A DNA stretch of 64,000 bases from Lactuca virosa (Eukaryota; Streptophyta; Magnoliopsida; Asterales; Asteraceae): assembly GCA_928212115.1 (NCBI GenBank), contig CAKMRJ010005634.1, positions 121,669,252 through 121,733,251 on the forward strand. Direction: 5' to 3'. The position numbers were made by a program, and so were the translations under genes. Positions 10,897 to 21,418 of the stretch are shown piece by piece; positions within the stretch are counted from its first letter, which is position 1; the number at the start of each line of letters is the position of its first letter. The notes under the pieces were generated by a model, which was given only the letters and a program-made list of their open reading frames with translations, did no database searches and was not told the DNA's origin.

Positions 10897-11301
10897 ATGC
10901 CTTCGATCGCACATGCAGAACACAGCTGGTCTCCAAACTACCGTCGTCACATGGATGAGAATCATTCGAATGGTGTAACCAACGAAGACATGGCTATCAA
11001 TCTGCTGCAAACCCAGTTGGAACTGTCTCTTATACGGGAGGACTTCCAAGACCAGTTGCGTGAGCTCCGTCAGGCAGTTAATCGAGACTTGGATGCCATG
11101 AACCGTGAGGTCGATGACGTTCTCGCTGGTCAGTTGGATATCTCAAATATCGTTGTTGATCTTAAAAATCATTTCGTTTCTCTGCAAGGAGCATATGTGA
11201 AGATGGTCTTCCAGCACAACAAACGTAAGAAGCTGAAGTATTGTATTGGGATTGTTGGTGTTGTTACTGTGTCTGTGGTGACGTATATGTTCTTTAACTA
11301 A
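10897..11301 (+). CDS. MULE accessory protein: coiled-coil, tail-anchored, unknown function
   Basis: This is an uninterrupted 134-aa frame with a reasonable ATG and no intron. I do not recognise the family. Residues ~33-76 are charged and heptad-like (LELSLIREDFQDQLRELRQA), predicting a coiled coil, with a second helical stretch at ~80-105. A basic patch (NKRKKLKY, ~108-115) is followed by one hydrophobic segment (~116-132, CIGIVGVVTVSVVTYMFF) ending two residues from the stop. That is the layout of a C-terminally anchored membrane protein. It occupies the place of mudrB in MuDR: opposite end, converging on the transposase gene. It is intact while the transposase is broken. It could be an element gene, or a host gene captured by the element; the sequence alone does not decide. 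Confidence 0.6.
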   Translation: MPSIAHAEHSWSPNYRRHMDENHSNGVTNEDMAINLLQTQLELSLIREDFQDQLRELRQAVNRDLDAMNREVDDVLAGQLDISNIVVDLKNHFVSLQGAYVKMVFQHNKRKKLKYCIGIVGVVTVSVVTYMFFN

Positions 11302-11921
11302 AAAAAGTTGTGTAGGTTGAAGCATTTCAGTCCTGGGTTTTGTGTTTTGGTGTGTTATTTATGTTGTTTAGTGTCAATATTAGTAGTAGATTTTGTGTGT
11401 GTTGCTGGTATTAGTTTGAGATGTTGTTGTGTAGATTTGGTGGTGGTGTTGCCTGGGCTGCTGATGGTCATCGTTTTTTGATGAAGTTTTTTATCGATGA
11501 TCTGTAATAGGTTATTCAATAGCAGAAAGTGATGTAAACAAACCCATGGCTGAAATGTGTTTTAATATGTTATTATTAAAAAAAATTGTCTTACACCTGT
11601 ATCTGTATGTGTGCATGGAAGAAAGAAACATTTGGGGATTATATATGTTTCAGTAACTTGTTCCCAAGCCAATCATGTGGATGTCCATCAACTGGGACGG
11701 GACCACAAGCCAAAGCAAAATGAATATACCTTTTTAATGCACATAGACAGGGACCACAAATGATGCAGTTTGGGAAAAGGGACAAAACTAAACAATACCT
11801 TTGCACACGATGCATTGTGTCTGCTTGTCTACAAACCTTTTTTGGAAAAAAATAGGGAAGTTTTCTAAAGATGGACTTTTTCATGTTGAATGGATTAAGT
11901 CACAAGTACCCTGTTTTTGAC
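11302..11921. other. 3' flank of the accessory gene, non-coding
   Basis: T/G-rich sequence follows the stop and is a plausible 3' UTR. I see no further gene. Open frames on the minus strand here (for example near 11639-11884) show no family pattern. Confidence 0.45.
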
Positions 11922-12120
11922 AATGACTTAATTACCCCTACACCCAAAATGGTCAATTTACAATGACTTAATTACCCCACATCCAAAATGGTTAATTTAC
12001 AATGACGTAATGACCCCCACACCCAAAATGGTCAATTTACAATGACTTAATTAACCCCACATCCAAAATGATTAATTTACAATGACTTAATTACCCCCAC
12101 ATCCAAATTGGTCAATTTAC
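11922..12120. repeat. Tandem repeat, 40-bp unit, 5 copies
   Basis: Units start at 11922, 11962, 12001, 12041 and 12081 and are 39-40 bp long, each of the form AATGACTTAATTACCCC...CAATTTAC. The array lies between the 3' ends of the two convergent MULE genes. Confidence 0.9.
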
Positions 12121-12577
12121 TTTGTAATGACTAAAATGCCCATAAAACCCCTACATATTTGTGGCATGGGACAACAATAACATACCATATAACAACTTAC
12201 CACGCAACAAAACAACATAGTAGACCATAAAAGAACATACATAGATCATTTGTTTATTGCAACACACATTCACTACAAATAACAAACAATTATCTAATCC
12301 AACTCCATGGCCGTTGCAAGAGTGCTACCTTCACCTCCCACATTTTTTGCAAGCTTCATTTTAATGATTCTTTCTGACTTCTTTCATTCGTTAGGCAGTT
12401 TAACAAATTAACTTGATGAACACGAGCATCGACCTTCACCCCTTCCTCCCGTCCATTGACTCCCACCATATTCTCTTCCTTACCAGTCCTCTCCAAAGCA
12501 TCACTAGCATCTACCATTACCTCATCATCCCTAACCCCTGTGGCAACGTTTACAGACTGCTGCGTAGGTATAGTTTT
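12121..12577. other. 3' flank of the MULE transposase gene
   Basis: This non-coding stretch between the 40-bp repeat and the transposase C-terminus is probably 3' UTR or spacer. Plus-strand open frames starting near 12413 and 12456 are antisense shadows that run into the transposase segment. Confidence 0.5.
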
Positions 12578-12909
12578 CTATTTCTTTGTTCCATTTTGTT
12601 TGGATGTCCCTACACCTTTACTACAAGTAGCCTTGTTGTGTCCTTTCTCCTTACATATACTACAAGAAACTTTCTTCCATGCCTTGGAGACAGTGTGTTT
12701 TCCCATCCGTTCAGAAGCATCTCTTCTTCTCTTTATTGTTGGCCTGCCTGGCATACGTCTTTTCAATGGAGGCAAAGGGGGTATCAAGTCAGTAGAAGGC
12801 CACATATTTTTTCCATTCATCCCATGGATTGGCTGTTTGTAAGTATTATGGTATATGTCACAACTAGCATTTAAGCTAGGAAATTCTATTCTCATGTAAA
12901 CACCATCTA
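12578..12909 (-). pseudogene. MULE transposase, C-terminal part (separated from the rest)
   Basis: On the minus strand the stretch from YHNTYKQPIHGMNGKNMWP through PPLKRRMPGRPTIKRRR to a zinc knuckle, CSICKEKGHNKATC, is the standard end of plant MULE transposases. That end normally lies ~15-20 residues after the SWIM zinc finger, but here the SWIM finger is at ~23900, over 10 kb away. The frame before the YHNTY motif runs open to the 6-bp GTATAA at 12910-12915. A copy of GTATAA also borders the SWIM segment (23861-23866), marking an insertion. The knuckle probably assists DNA or RNA binding. Confidence 0.88.
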
Positions 12910-13415
12910 GTATAAGGCATGTACTCTAAGTGAAAATCATACTCTATGCTTAATCGAACCATCCATTTGAATCCAAACTCTTGATCTAAGTTCAAAACCT
13001 AATACAATACATCTCATTTGGATTGAAAACTCTAAAAATCCCGGTTCAAGTTTATTATGAACTAGGATTCTCTTATTGGGCCTAATGGACCAATAAACCT
13101 TCAATTTGACTACATGGGGCCTAGAAACCCTAATTGGACACTAATTGGACCCACATTCATAAAACTTTAGCATTTTAGGCCATGTGGGCCTAGATTAATA
13201 CATTTTATCTCTAATGGGCCATGATGGGCCATAAATGATTTCATTACCCCTAAAGGGCCATAAACTCCATTTCTTTTATTCAAATGGGTCGTGAACCATC
13301 CTAAGGGCCCAATGGGCCGAAAATTATTATTGGGCTTATGAGATTCGATCAAAGCCAAGAATTTGGGCCCAAAATCATTTCATCCTCATTTCATCAAGCC
13401 CATTCTCGGCCCACA

Positions 13416-13524
<109 letters not shown>

Positions 13525-13741
13525 CATTTATATGTATACATATTTGGTAAAAAAAATGAATGAAAAATGAAATGAAGAAATCAAATGAAATACAAGCTTG
13601 ACACCTAATTTTTGTTTAGTGGTAATCAAGGCTAGGATTTCATAATCCATCATGTAATAACCAAAAATCCACTCCATCCCCTCTATTCTTAATCTTGGCC
13701 GAACACACACCCTCACCACCTTGATTTTCCTTCAAAATTCT

Positions 13742-13859
13742 TGTTAGAACAAAGTTCTTTTAGGATCGTTAGATTCTATGCAAGCAAACAATTAAGAACG
13801 TAATCAAGAACACAAGAATGGCTTTGAATATGTCGAATGATTAATACTTCAACACCTCA
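13742..13859 (-). repeat. 3' LTR of the SIRE-like copia, truncated
   Basis: This is identical over 118 bp to 21105-21222, then diverges abruptly. In element orientation, the U3 part (about 191 bp) and the polypurine tract that should precede it are missing. The outer end and target duplication are intact, so the loss came after insertion. Confidence 0.88.
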
Positions 13860-13992
13860 ATAGAAAAAGAAAATATTTTTGGATTTTTGAAGTTTTCTGA
13901 AAAATAATAAAAACAGAAAAAGAAAATAAAGTTGCATAAAACACTCTTTGAACAAAATGTACAACCGAAACCTTATCTTAAAAGAATGAAGC

Positions 13993-14182
13993 GAAATAGA
14001 CCGAGCGGTCGGTCCATTTCGGTTCCTTAGAATTCCAGAGCCGAAATAGACCGAGCGGTCGGTTCATTTCGGTTCCTCAAAATTCCAGAGCCGAAATAGA
14101 CCGAGCGGTCGGTTCATTTCGGTTCCCGAAAATTATGGAGCTGAAATAGACCGAGCGTTCGCTCCATTTCGCTTGTCTAATT
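13993..14182 (-). repeat. 50-bp tandem repeat carrying a palindrome, ~4 copies
   Basis: Units begin at 13993, 14043, 14093 and 14143 at exact 50-bp spacing. Each contains GACCGAGCGGTC inside a longer near-perfect hairpin whose outer arms are GAAAT and ATTTC. The last unit has two changed bases in the palindrome (GCGTTCGC). The array lies just downstream of the pol stop codon in the 3' non-coding region of the copia. Confidence 0.92.
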
Positions 14183-14195
14183 TTTAGGTGTTGAA

Positions 14196-15689
14196 TTAAG
14201 GATTCGGTACCGACTCTGCTTCCATCATTCCCAAGCCTTGCAGAATTTTATTGAAACTCGCTTCAGGTAAGGCTTTAGTGAATATGTCAGCCAATTGATC
14301 AGAGGATCGAACAAAATGCACTTCCACGTTCCCATATTCTACGTGATCCTTGATGAAATGATATCTAAGTGCAATGTGCTTAGTCTTTGAGTGTTGTACT
14401 GGATTGTGACATATCCTTATTGCACTTTCTGAGTCACAATAGAGAGGAATCTTCTTCAAACTTAGCCCGTAATCTCTTAGTTGACTTTGAATCCAAATGA
14501 CTTGAGAAGTACAAGATGCTGCAGCTATATACTCAGCTTCGGCTGTTGAAAGTGACACGCAGGTTTGCTTCTTGGACTGCCAGCTAACCAGTTTTCCGTC
14601 AAGAAATTGGCATCCACCTGTAGTGCTCTTTCGGTCCAGACCACATCCTCCAAGATCAGCATCAGAAAATGCTTGAATAAAGAATCCAGATCTAGCAGGA
14701 TACCAGAGACCGAGAGATGAGGTTCGCTTTAGTTAACGGAAAATATTTTTCACTGCCACCATGTGAGGTTCTCTTGGATTAGCTTGAAACCTGGCACAAT
14801 AACAAACAGAAAACATAATGTCCGGTCTACTAGCTGTTAGATACATAAGGGACCCTATCATTTGTCGATATAGTGTTATGTCAACAGCAAGTTTTTCCAG
14901 AGAAGGTGTTAACTTAGTGCCAAACGCCATAGGAACCTTCACTTTTGAGTCTCCTGTCATGCCAAATTTTGTTAGCAGGGTCTTTGTGTACGCCTCCTAG
15001 TTGATAAAGATACCTTCTGGTCCCTGTCTAATATTCAAACCAAGGAAAAAATTAATCGGACCCATTGCGCTCATTTCAAATTTAGTCTCCATCAACTTCC
15101 TGAATTCAACTGTTAAGCTAGGATTCGTGGAGCCGAAGATGATGTCATCGACATAAATTTGAACTATCATTAGATGTTCGCCTTCTTTCTTTCGGAAGAA
15201 GGTTGGGTCAACCGAACCTTGCTTAAATTTCGACATTTTCAGAAAGCGAGTTAAAGTTTCATACCAGGCTCTCGGTGCTTGCTTCAAACCATATACCGCT
15301 TTATCCAGCACATAGCAATGATCAGGGAATTTCTCATTCACGAACCCAGGAGGTTGCTCAACATACACTGTTTCTTCTAGTTCCCCATTCAAGAAAGCGC
15401 ATTTAACATCCATTTGGAAAACTTCAAAGTTTTTATGAGCAGCATATGCCAGGAAGATTCTAACTGATTCCAACCTAGCTACTAGAGCGAAGGTTTCCTC
15501 ATAACCTATCCCTTACTCTTGGCAATAACCTTTCACCACCAACCGAGCCTTGTTGCGAATGACATTCCCTTCTTTATCTAATTTATTTCTGAAGACCCAT
15601 TTTAAGCCGACTACTGAAGCATCCTTTCGTGTAGGAATCAGCCTCCAAACTCGGTTGCGTTCAAACTCATGGAGCTCATCTTGCATTGC
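14196..15689 (-). pseudogene. SIRE-like copia reverse transcriptase and RNase H, broken
   Basis: The RT core (14997-15473) has FQMDVKCAFLNGELEETVYV, YGLKQAPRAWYE and the catalytic IYVDDIIFGST. RNase H follows, with SDADLGGCGLD (near 14660), SLSTAEAEYIAAASC and DSESAIRICHN, and the end motif DIFTKALPE (14196-14558). Stops interrupt it: a TAA upstream near 15513, a TAG near 14995 (in INQ-like sequence, a likely CAG to TAG change) and a TAA near 14735. Otherwise the protein reads cleanly, so the decay is by a few point mutations. The pol stop at 14196 sits ~14 bp from the hairpin array. Confidence 0.93.
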
Positions 15690-17492
15690 TTAAACCCAAT
15701 CAGAATGATCAAGTGCAGCATTAACTGTTTTCGGCTCGATCTTGGATATGAACGAATTAAACATACATAATTCAACTTTAGAGAATAATGCAGTTTGCTT
15801 CGCTTTCAACTGTGAGCGAGTGAGTACTTTTTCAGATGATTCTCCAATAATTTGAGCTTTGGGATGGTCCTTGGTCCATTCGACTAACGGAGGATAATTT
15901 GGGTCATATGCTGGATCCAATTCAGCATTCACTTCCTCTTCAAGTTCTGATTGATCACCTTCACCTTCGTCAGTTGCATTCTCTTTCTCCCCCTCGACTG
16001 GCGAAGTGTAACCTGTGGCAGCATCAGAATATGCATCCTTTGTGGGATTTGGATTCTCTCCCTCGATTGGACTACTATTGGGTGGGTTTGGAGCAGTATG
16101 TTCACCCTCGCTTGGACCTTTAGGAGTTGGGGATAGAATAGGACTCTCCCCCTCGAAAGACATTTCGGTTGTCTTTTGTGCTGAAGAACTCTCCCCCTTG
16201 AATATTGAGCCGTTGATGGGAGAGTCAGTTGAGGATTGAACACCTATAGTTTTAGGAGGTTCACTTTCCATTTCTTTGGCAGCTTCATCTATGATCTTCT
16301 TGAGATTATCAATTTTGTTATCTGCTGCTTTCGCCTCTGAGTGTGTCGCTTTCTCTGGTTCATCGAATAACCGAATGTACTCTTCAAACAAGTTGGATAT
16401 AGGAACCGAGACCTGTCCAGATTCCGGAAATATTTCATCTAAGTCACTTTCACTCCTTTGCACTTTCTTCATGTAGTTATCGTCAAAGGTGACATAATAT
16501 GTTTCTTCAATTCGTTTGGAGCGTTTGTTCAACACTCTGTAGGCTTTTGAAGTGAGTGAATAACCAAGAAAAATTCCTTCATCTGCTTTGACGTCAAACT
16601 TGTTTCGGTTCTCCTTTGAATTAAAGATGAAGCACCTCGAACTGCACACATGGAAAAATTTGACGTTGGGCTTTCGATTGTTTATGATCTCGTATGGAGT
16701 GATTGAGAATCTCTTGTTGAGCAAAGATCGGTTTTGAGTGTAGCACGCGGCTGCAACTGCATCAGCCCAGAAGTATAACGGAAGAGAAGCGAAACTGAGC
16801 ATGGTTCCGGCTGCCTCACACAAACAACGATTTCGTCTTTCAACAATCCCATTCTGTTGTGGTGTATAAGGGGCCGAAAAATTGTGAGTTATCCCCTTGT
16901 CAGCCAGAAAGTCCTCAAAATCGTTATTCTTGAATTCCAGACCGTTGTCACTTCTGATATTCCTCACCGTCTTTCTCAGCTGCACTTCCACTTGCTTGAT
17001 AAATGTCTTCAACTTGGGAGTAGCATCTGATTTCTGCTTAAGAAAGAAAACCCAGGTGAAGCGAGAAAAATCATCTACAATAACAAGAATGTACTTACTA
17101 CCACCGATGCTCTCGATAGCCGAAGGTCCACATAAGTCAATGTGTAATAGTTCAAGAGCTTCAACAATCTTTGCATTAATTCGTGTAGGGTGGCTCTTTC
17201 TGCTTTGTTTGCCCATCTCACATGCAGCACACATATGTTCCTTGTCAAACTTGAGAAGAGGGAGGCCTCGAACGTGATCACCAAGCACCAACTTATTAAT
17301 GTCTTTGAAGTTCAGGTGCGATAGACGTCGATGCCACAACCAGCTTTCATCAGTGTTCGCCTTTGACAGCAGACATATTGCTGGTTTTCCTCGTATTGGG
17401 TTGAGATTTAAAGGATACATTTCTCCTTTGCGTTCAGACTTTAGCAGAACCTTTTTCGATTGTTTTTCTATTATTTCAGAGCACTCAATCAA
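15690..17492 (-). pseudogene. SIRE-like copia integrase with intact DDE core and long acidic linker
   Basis: An uninterrupted 600-codon frame begins with the pre-integrase zinc region (WHRRLSHLNF, CAACEMGKQ). The DDE core follows with HIDLCGP, NIRSDNGLEF and NGIVERRNR, all catalytic residues present. The tail after residue ~370 is acidic and low-complexity, with repeats of the form S-x-x-E-G-E encoded by GAGGGGGAGA purine tracts. The frame leads into RT after a stop near 15690. The integrase itself looks enzymatically complete, though it depends on a polyprotein that is broken elsewhere. Confidence 0.92.
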
Positions 17493-17772
17493 ATGATACT
17501 TTCAGACCTGTTCCCACAACTAATTGTGACACGCTGATGAGGTTATGCTGCAATCCTTCCACATACGCCACTTTTCGAATCGAGAAATCTCCATTGGTAA
17601 TCATACCATATCCCTTGATTGTTCCATAGGAGTTATTTCCATACTTTACACACCCACCATCTATTAGGGACTGAAACTCCCTCAGTTCTTCCTTCATTCC
17701 TGTCATGTGACGCGAGCAGCCACTGTCTATATACCATTCATCATCGAACTGCTCATCACTGATTACCTGCAA
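17485..17772 (-). pseudogene. SIRE-like copia protease
   Basis: DEWYIDSGCSRHMTG shows the D-S-G active site of copia proteases with the usual following CSRHMTG. It ends with the GLQHNLISVSQL-type motif that normally leads into the integrase zinc region. It overlaps the integrase frame by about 8 bp, so a frame change separates them. Confidence 0.88.
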
Positions 17773-17922
17773 ATTTAAGCAGATTTAGGAACCCAAAGTT
17801 TCTTGGGTCCTGGTGAGTTTTTCATATAAAAAGGAAGTACATAAGAAATATCAACTAAATATGTTCTTTTTACTAGAGTCGTTTGATCTTTTCTTTTAAT
17901 GGTATACATCTTGATTTTTGTT

Positions 17923-18620
17923 TTATCTTGTTTTAATTTTTGGTGCATTAGTTGGTGTGTTGTTAGATGGTTTAGCTGGCTTTTTCTTATTATGGTACTC
18001 AGATTTTGATTCGAGCTTTCCCTTTCCTTTGATATCCTTCATTGAATTTGTTTTGCTATGGGAGTTAGAAGGACCGAAACTAGACTTGGGACCGAAACTT
18101 GACTTGGGAACGAAACTTGACTTTCGGTTTGGTACGCTAGTTTGGGAACCGAGAGTAGATGTTCGGTTCTGACATTTGGAATAGTAGGAATTTGGGCTGA
18201 AATTTTCTTTTCCTTTTAGTTTTTCCTTTCCTTTATCCGTTGATTCTTTCTTAGGAGGAACGTAATTGGGATTTTTGGATTCCCAGTGATGTTTTCGCTC
18301 ATTCAGATTCCTTGCGTATCTTTGATTTCTTAAGCGTTTCTGTTCAGCTAACTCCTTCTGTGATTTGTGGATATTGAAGTTAGCCTTTGGCTTCTCCTTT
18401 TTACTTTCGGTTGTATTTGTTGGAACAGTTGGTTCTGTCATCGGTTCTTCAGGGATTTCTTTAGTTCCACTTGTGCTTGGTTTGTCAAAATTTGAGGGTT
18501 TGTTGATGGGTTCAGCAACATATCTTCCTTTAACCCTCCATTAAGTTTGCTCAGATAAGCCCACGGTTTCGTCTGTGTTGTCAATAGGGGCAGACCAATA
18601 ATCGTCACATCCTTCAGCAT
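17923..18620 (-). pseudogene. SIRE-like gag extension, basic low-complexity region
   Basis: The frame at 17923-18441 is rich in Lys, Ser and Asn, with repeats of the type KSSFGPKSSFG, and no recognisable domain. A short frame at 18438-18620 overlaps it. In this clade such material lies between the gag zinc knuckle region and the protease. Confidence 0.7.
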
Positions 18621-19368
18621 TGTCTCTGTCGACCAAGATCTTTAATTCTGCCGTTTGTTTAGCAGTGACCCATGTAACTACATATACCTGATTCGGCACA
18701 GTTTGAACCTTTTGATAGACCATAACTTTTTCCTTGAGTTTTTGTGGCATTTCTTTCGACAAGCGAGCGAATTCAACCGAATTTTCAGAAATGAGGGGTT
18801 TTTCATTCTCGGTTTCACTCTTCATGAACTCAGAGCAATCAACTTCGTCTTCTACTGAGATTTCACTCATCTCACTTTCCTCATCAAATTCAGACGTATT
18901 ATCTAAGTTCATTTTATTTTCTGAAGTTAATTTGGCATTTGACGAGTCAAAGGATTGAATAGTTTCAGACTTAATTTTTAACCTATCATTTTCATCTAAA
19001 ATATTCTTGAGCATACATTTGTGTTCCTTAGGATCGATGAAGGTTTCTATCTTGTCCAGTCCTATTTTGTAAGACATGGATGTCTCTTCTGATGATACTA
19101 CTGATTCACATTCTGCTATGACCTCATCCTCCTTAAATTCAAGGAAGGGTAACATCATCTTATGAATCTTCTTTCCTATCTCACAACTTAAATGCAATTG
19201 AGCAATATTAAAGTATAAACGCTTAGCAATTAAACAAAAAACATTTTTTTTTTGTTTTAAAAACTTTAAATTGTCTCTTTGCAAATAAATACTTTCATCC
19301 CTAGCCCTAATTAACTCCGCCTCCTTCAGCTCAATCCACATCCTTCTCTCCTCACTTTTTGAAGACAC
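18541..19368 (-). pseudogene. SIRE-like gag C-terminal extension, coiled-coil and acidic
   Basis: A 275-codon frame has a charged coiled-coil start (RARDESIYLQRDNLKFLKQK) and an acidic middle (EFDEESEMSEISVEDEVDC). The segment YQKVQTVPN (about 18697-18717) resembles a dynein light chain LC8-binding site (x-V/T-Q-T). Sirevirus Gag extensions are known to bind LC8-type proteins, so this fits, but it is only a short motif. A frame break separates it from the main gag at 19510. Confidence 0.7.
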
Positions 19369-19509
19369 CCTGCTGAGTTGGTCAGTTAGGTTAGAATTCG
19401 CTAAGCGAGTTTACATGAGACTACCACTTAAGTTAGAAAATTTAAATTTTAATTCATTTAATTCTTCTTCGTAATTTGTTATTGGAACTTTAAGTGATTC
19501 AAGGATGGA

Positions 19510-20929
19510 TTATACCTTTTTGATCAACCAATCGCAGTCGTTGATCTTCTCACTCATAGGCTTGGCCGCAAAACACTTGTCCTCAGTCAGGTTCGGTTCC
19601 TCACTAGCACTTTCGGTTGATGAACCAGCTGTGACAATTAAACACCTTCCAGCCGAACCTAGTTCCTTTGCCACATAAGCCTTTCCATGAGTGGGCTTTC
19701 TCACCTCTTCATCTTCAGAGTCGGTTGACCAAACTTCAACGCCACCGAACTCATATTTATCTGCATTTTCCTGCACAATTAAGGCATTCATAGAACTATT
19801 ATTAGCCTTCTTTTTCTTGATCTCTTCCAACTTGCGCATATAGTACGCCTCATCATCTTCACCATCTCTTTTCTCAGCCATTTTCCTTAGCATGCAGTCT
19901 TTGGCAAAGTGGTTCTTGCCGTGACAGTAGTTGCAGTTGAACCCAGAGTCTCCTGCAAGTTTGCTCTCCTTCTTGTCTTCATCCTTTTGAGAAGAGACCT
20001 TCGCTTCGTCCTTTACCTTCTCAGAACTGTAACTTCCCTGCCAGTTTTGGTTCTTGTTGACAAGAAATTTTCTTCGTGCAAACTTCTTTGGATTGGTGAC
20101 CATCATAGCATACTCTTCGCTTGTAAGATCACACTCAGACATATCAGACTCTTCTTCCTCTTCTGCAATGCTTTTTCCTTCGGAGACAAGCGCTAACGAT
20201 CCCACACCCGAAACTACCTTCGCTTCTTTGGTGACTACACTCTCATGGGACTTAAGTATTCCCACAAGTTTCGCTAGTGAGTAAGATTTAAACTGTTCAT
20301 GCGCTTTCACGGTTGAAACCACAGCCATCCATTCTGGTCTCAGACCGTTCATGAAGGTCACCTTCTGCTCGATCAACTTTCTTTCTATTCCATGCTTGAT
20401 CATCTTACTTAGGAGATGATTGAACCGATCGAAAGTTTGTATGAGTTTCTCTTCTGGTTTCTGTTCGAAAACTCCAAATTCTGACAGCAGCAAGGTTTGA
20501 ATGGAGTGTTCCAAATCTTCATCAGTTGAATAAAGTTCCTTCAACCTATCCCAAATTTCTTTGGCCGTCATGCATGATCCAACCAATCGAAAAGTGTCAG
20601 ATTGCAAGGCGAATCTGATCATTCTCATGGCCTTCACGTTACACAGCAACTTGTCTTTCTCATCCTGTGGCATCTTCTCTACATCCGCCACAAGCTTGTT
20701 ATATTCCTTTTGGGACTTAACTGTCGTGTTCGTTCCTGAATGAACAAACGGCCCAAGTGTGATAGCTTCCCAGATGAGATAGCCATTATCTTCAGATCCA
20801 ACCACGTAGTCTTCAAAGTGATGCGCCCATACTTCATAGTCTTGAGTGTAGAGTATGGGTATCCTGGTTGTTGATCCAATGCTGTTTGAGATGTTGATGG
20901 GATTTGTTTGCGAATATTTCGTGAGACAT
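19510..20929 (-). pseudogene. SIRE-like copia gag with zinc knuckle
   Basis: The main frame (19510-20805) has the copia gag core (AKEIWDRLKELYS, FDRFNHLLSKM, FMNGLRPEW) and a CNYCHGKNHFAKDC knuckle near 19915. The likely start is the ATG at 20929. Its frame and the gag frame differ by one base, so there is a small indel near the N-terminus. The role is particle assembly and RNA binding. Apart from that shift the domain reads cleanly. Confidence 0.9.
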
Positions 20930-21090
20930 GGTGAGCTGCTAGAATCAAACCTGTAAACTTGGGATTAGGGTTTTATCTGAAACAGAGTTGCTGTCGATAC
21001 GAAGAAGACGGCTTCTATTTATACGATAAAAGTGGAAACCCTAAAGAATTCTGAATACAGAAGGAATGTGTATTGATCACACAGTCTCCT

Positions 21091-21104
21091 GCTCTGATAC
21101 CAAT
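21091..21104 (-). promoter_or_regulatory. tRNA-Met primer binding site of the SIRE-like copia
   Basis: The minus strand reads TTGGTATCAGAGC directly inside the 5' LTR, a full match to the usual plant initiator-tRNA primer site. Confidence 0.93.
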
Positions 21105-21413
21105 TGTTAGAACAAAGTTCTTTTAGGATCGTTAGATTCTATGCAAGCAAACAATTAAGAACGTAATCAAGAACACAAGAATGGCTTTGAATATGTCGAA
21201 TGATTAATACTTCAACACCTCAGAAGAGCTCGATTAAGAACTTCAACTATAGAGGTGTTTAGGGTTACAAAACAATGAACGTAATTATCCACTCCCTCTA
21301 ACGCATACATGCATGCATATTTATAGTATAACCGTATCAGATAATCACGGATGGACAGGACCAATCCGGATACAAAACAAAAAGCCCATGACGCAACACA
21401 ATTAAACTCAACA
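21105..21413 (-). repeat. 5' LTR of the SIRE-like copia (complete)
   Basis: The 309-bp LTR, read on the minus strand, goes from TGTTGAG to CTAACA. It has a TATAAATA box around 21318-21327. The ATTCT duplication follows it immediately. Confidence 0.9.
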
Positions 21414-21418
21414 ATTCT

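Larger units (their letters stand above)
13742..21413 (-). mobile_element. Ty1/copia retrotransposon, SIRE/Maximus-like, recent insertion with damaged 3' LTR
   Basis: The 7672-bp element on the minus strand has its 5' LTR at 21105-21413, then primer site, long gag, protease, integrase, RT and RNase H, and a partial 3' LTR at 13742-13859. A perfect 5-bp duplication, ATTCT (13737-13741 and 21414-21418), marks the insertion. The 118 bp shared by the LTRs are identical, implying recent insertion, yet several internal stops exist. The large gag with a long C-terminal extension, the QIYVDDIIFGST box and the VYVEQPPGF motif suggest the SIRE/Maximus clade (inference). Confidence 0.92.

Noticed and set aside
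11922..12120. Regularly spaced repeats that might recall CRISPR
   Set aside because: Units are contiguous 40-bp tandem copies with no unique spacers, in a plant genome.
12413..12874. Plus-strand frames of 128-153 codons
   Set aside because: They are antisense to the MULE transposase C-terminus, whose zinc knuckle and conserved motifs are on the minus strand.
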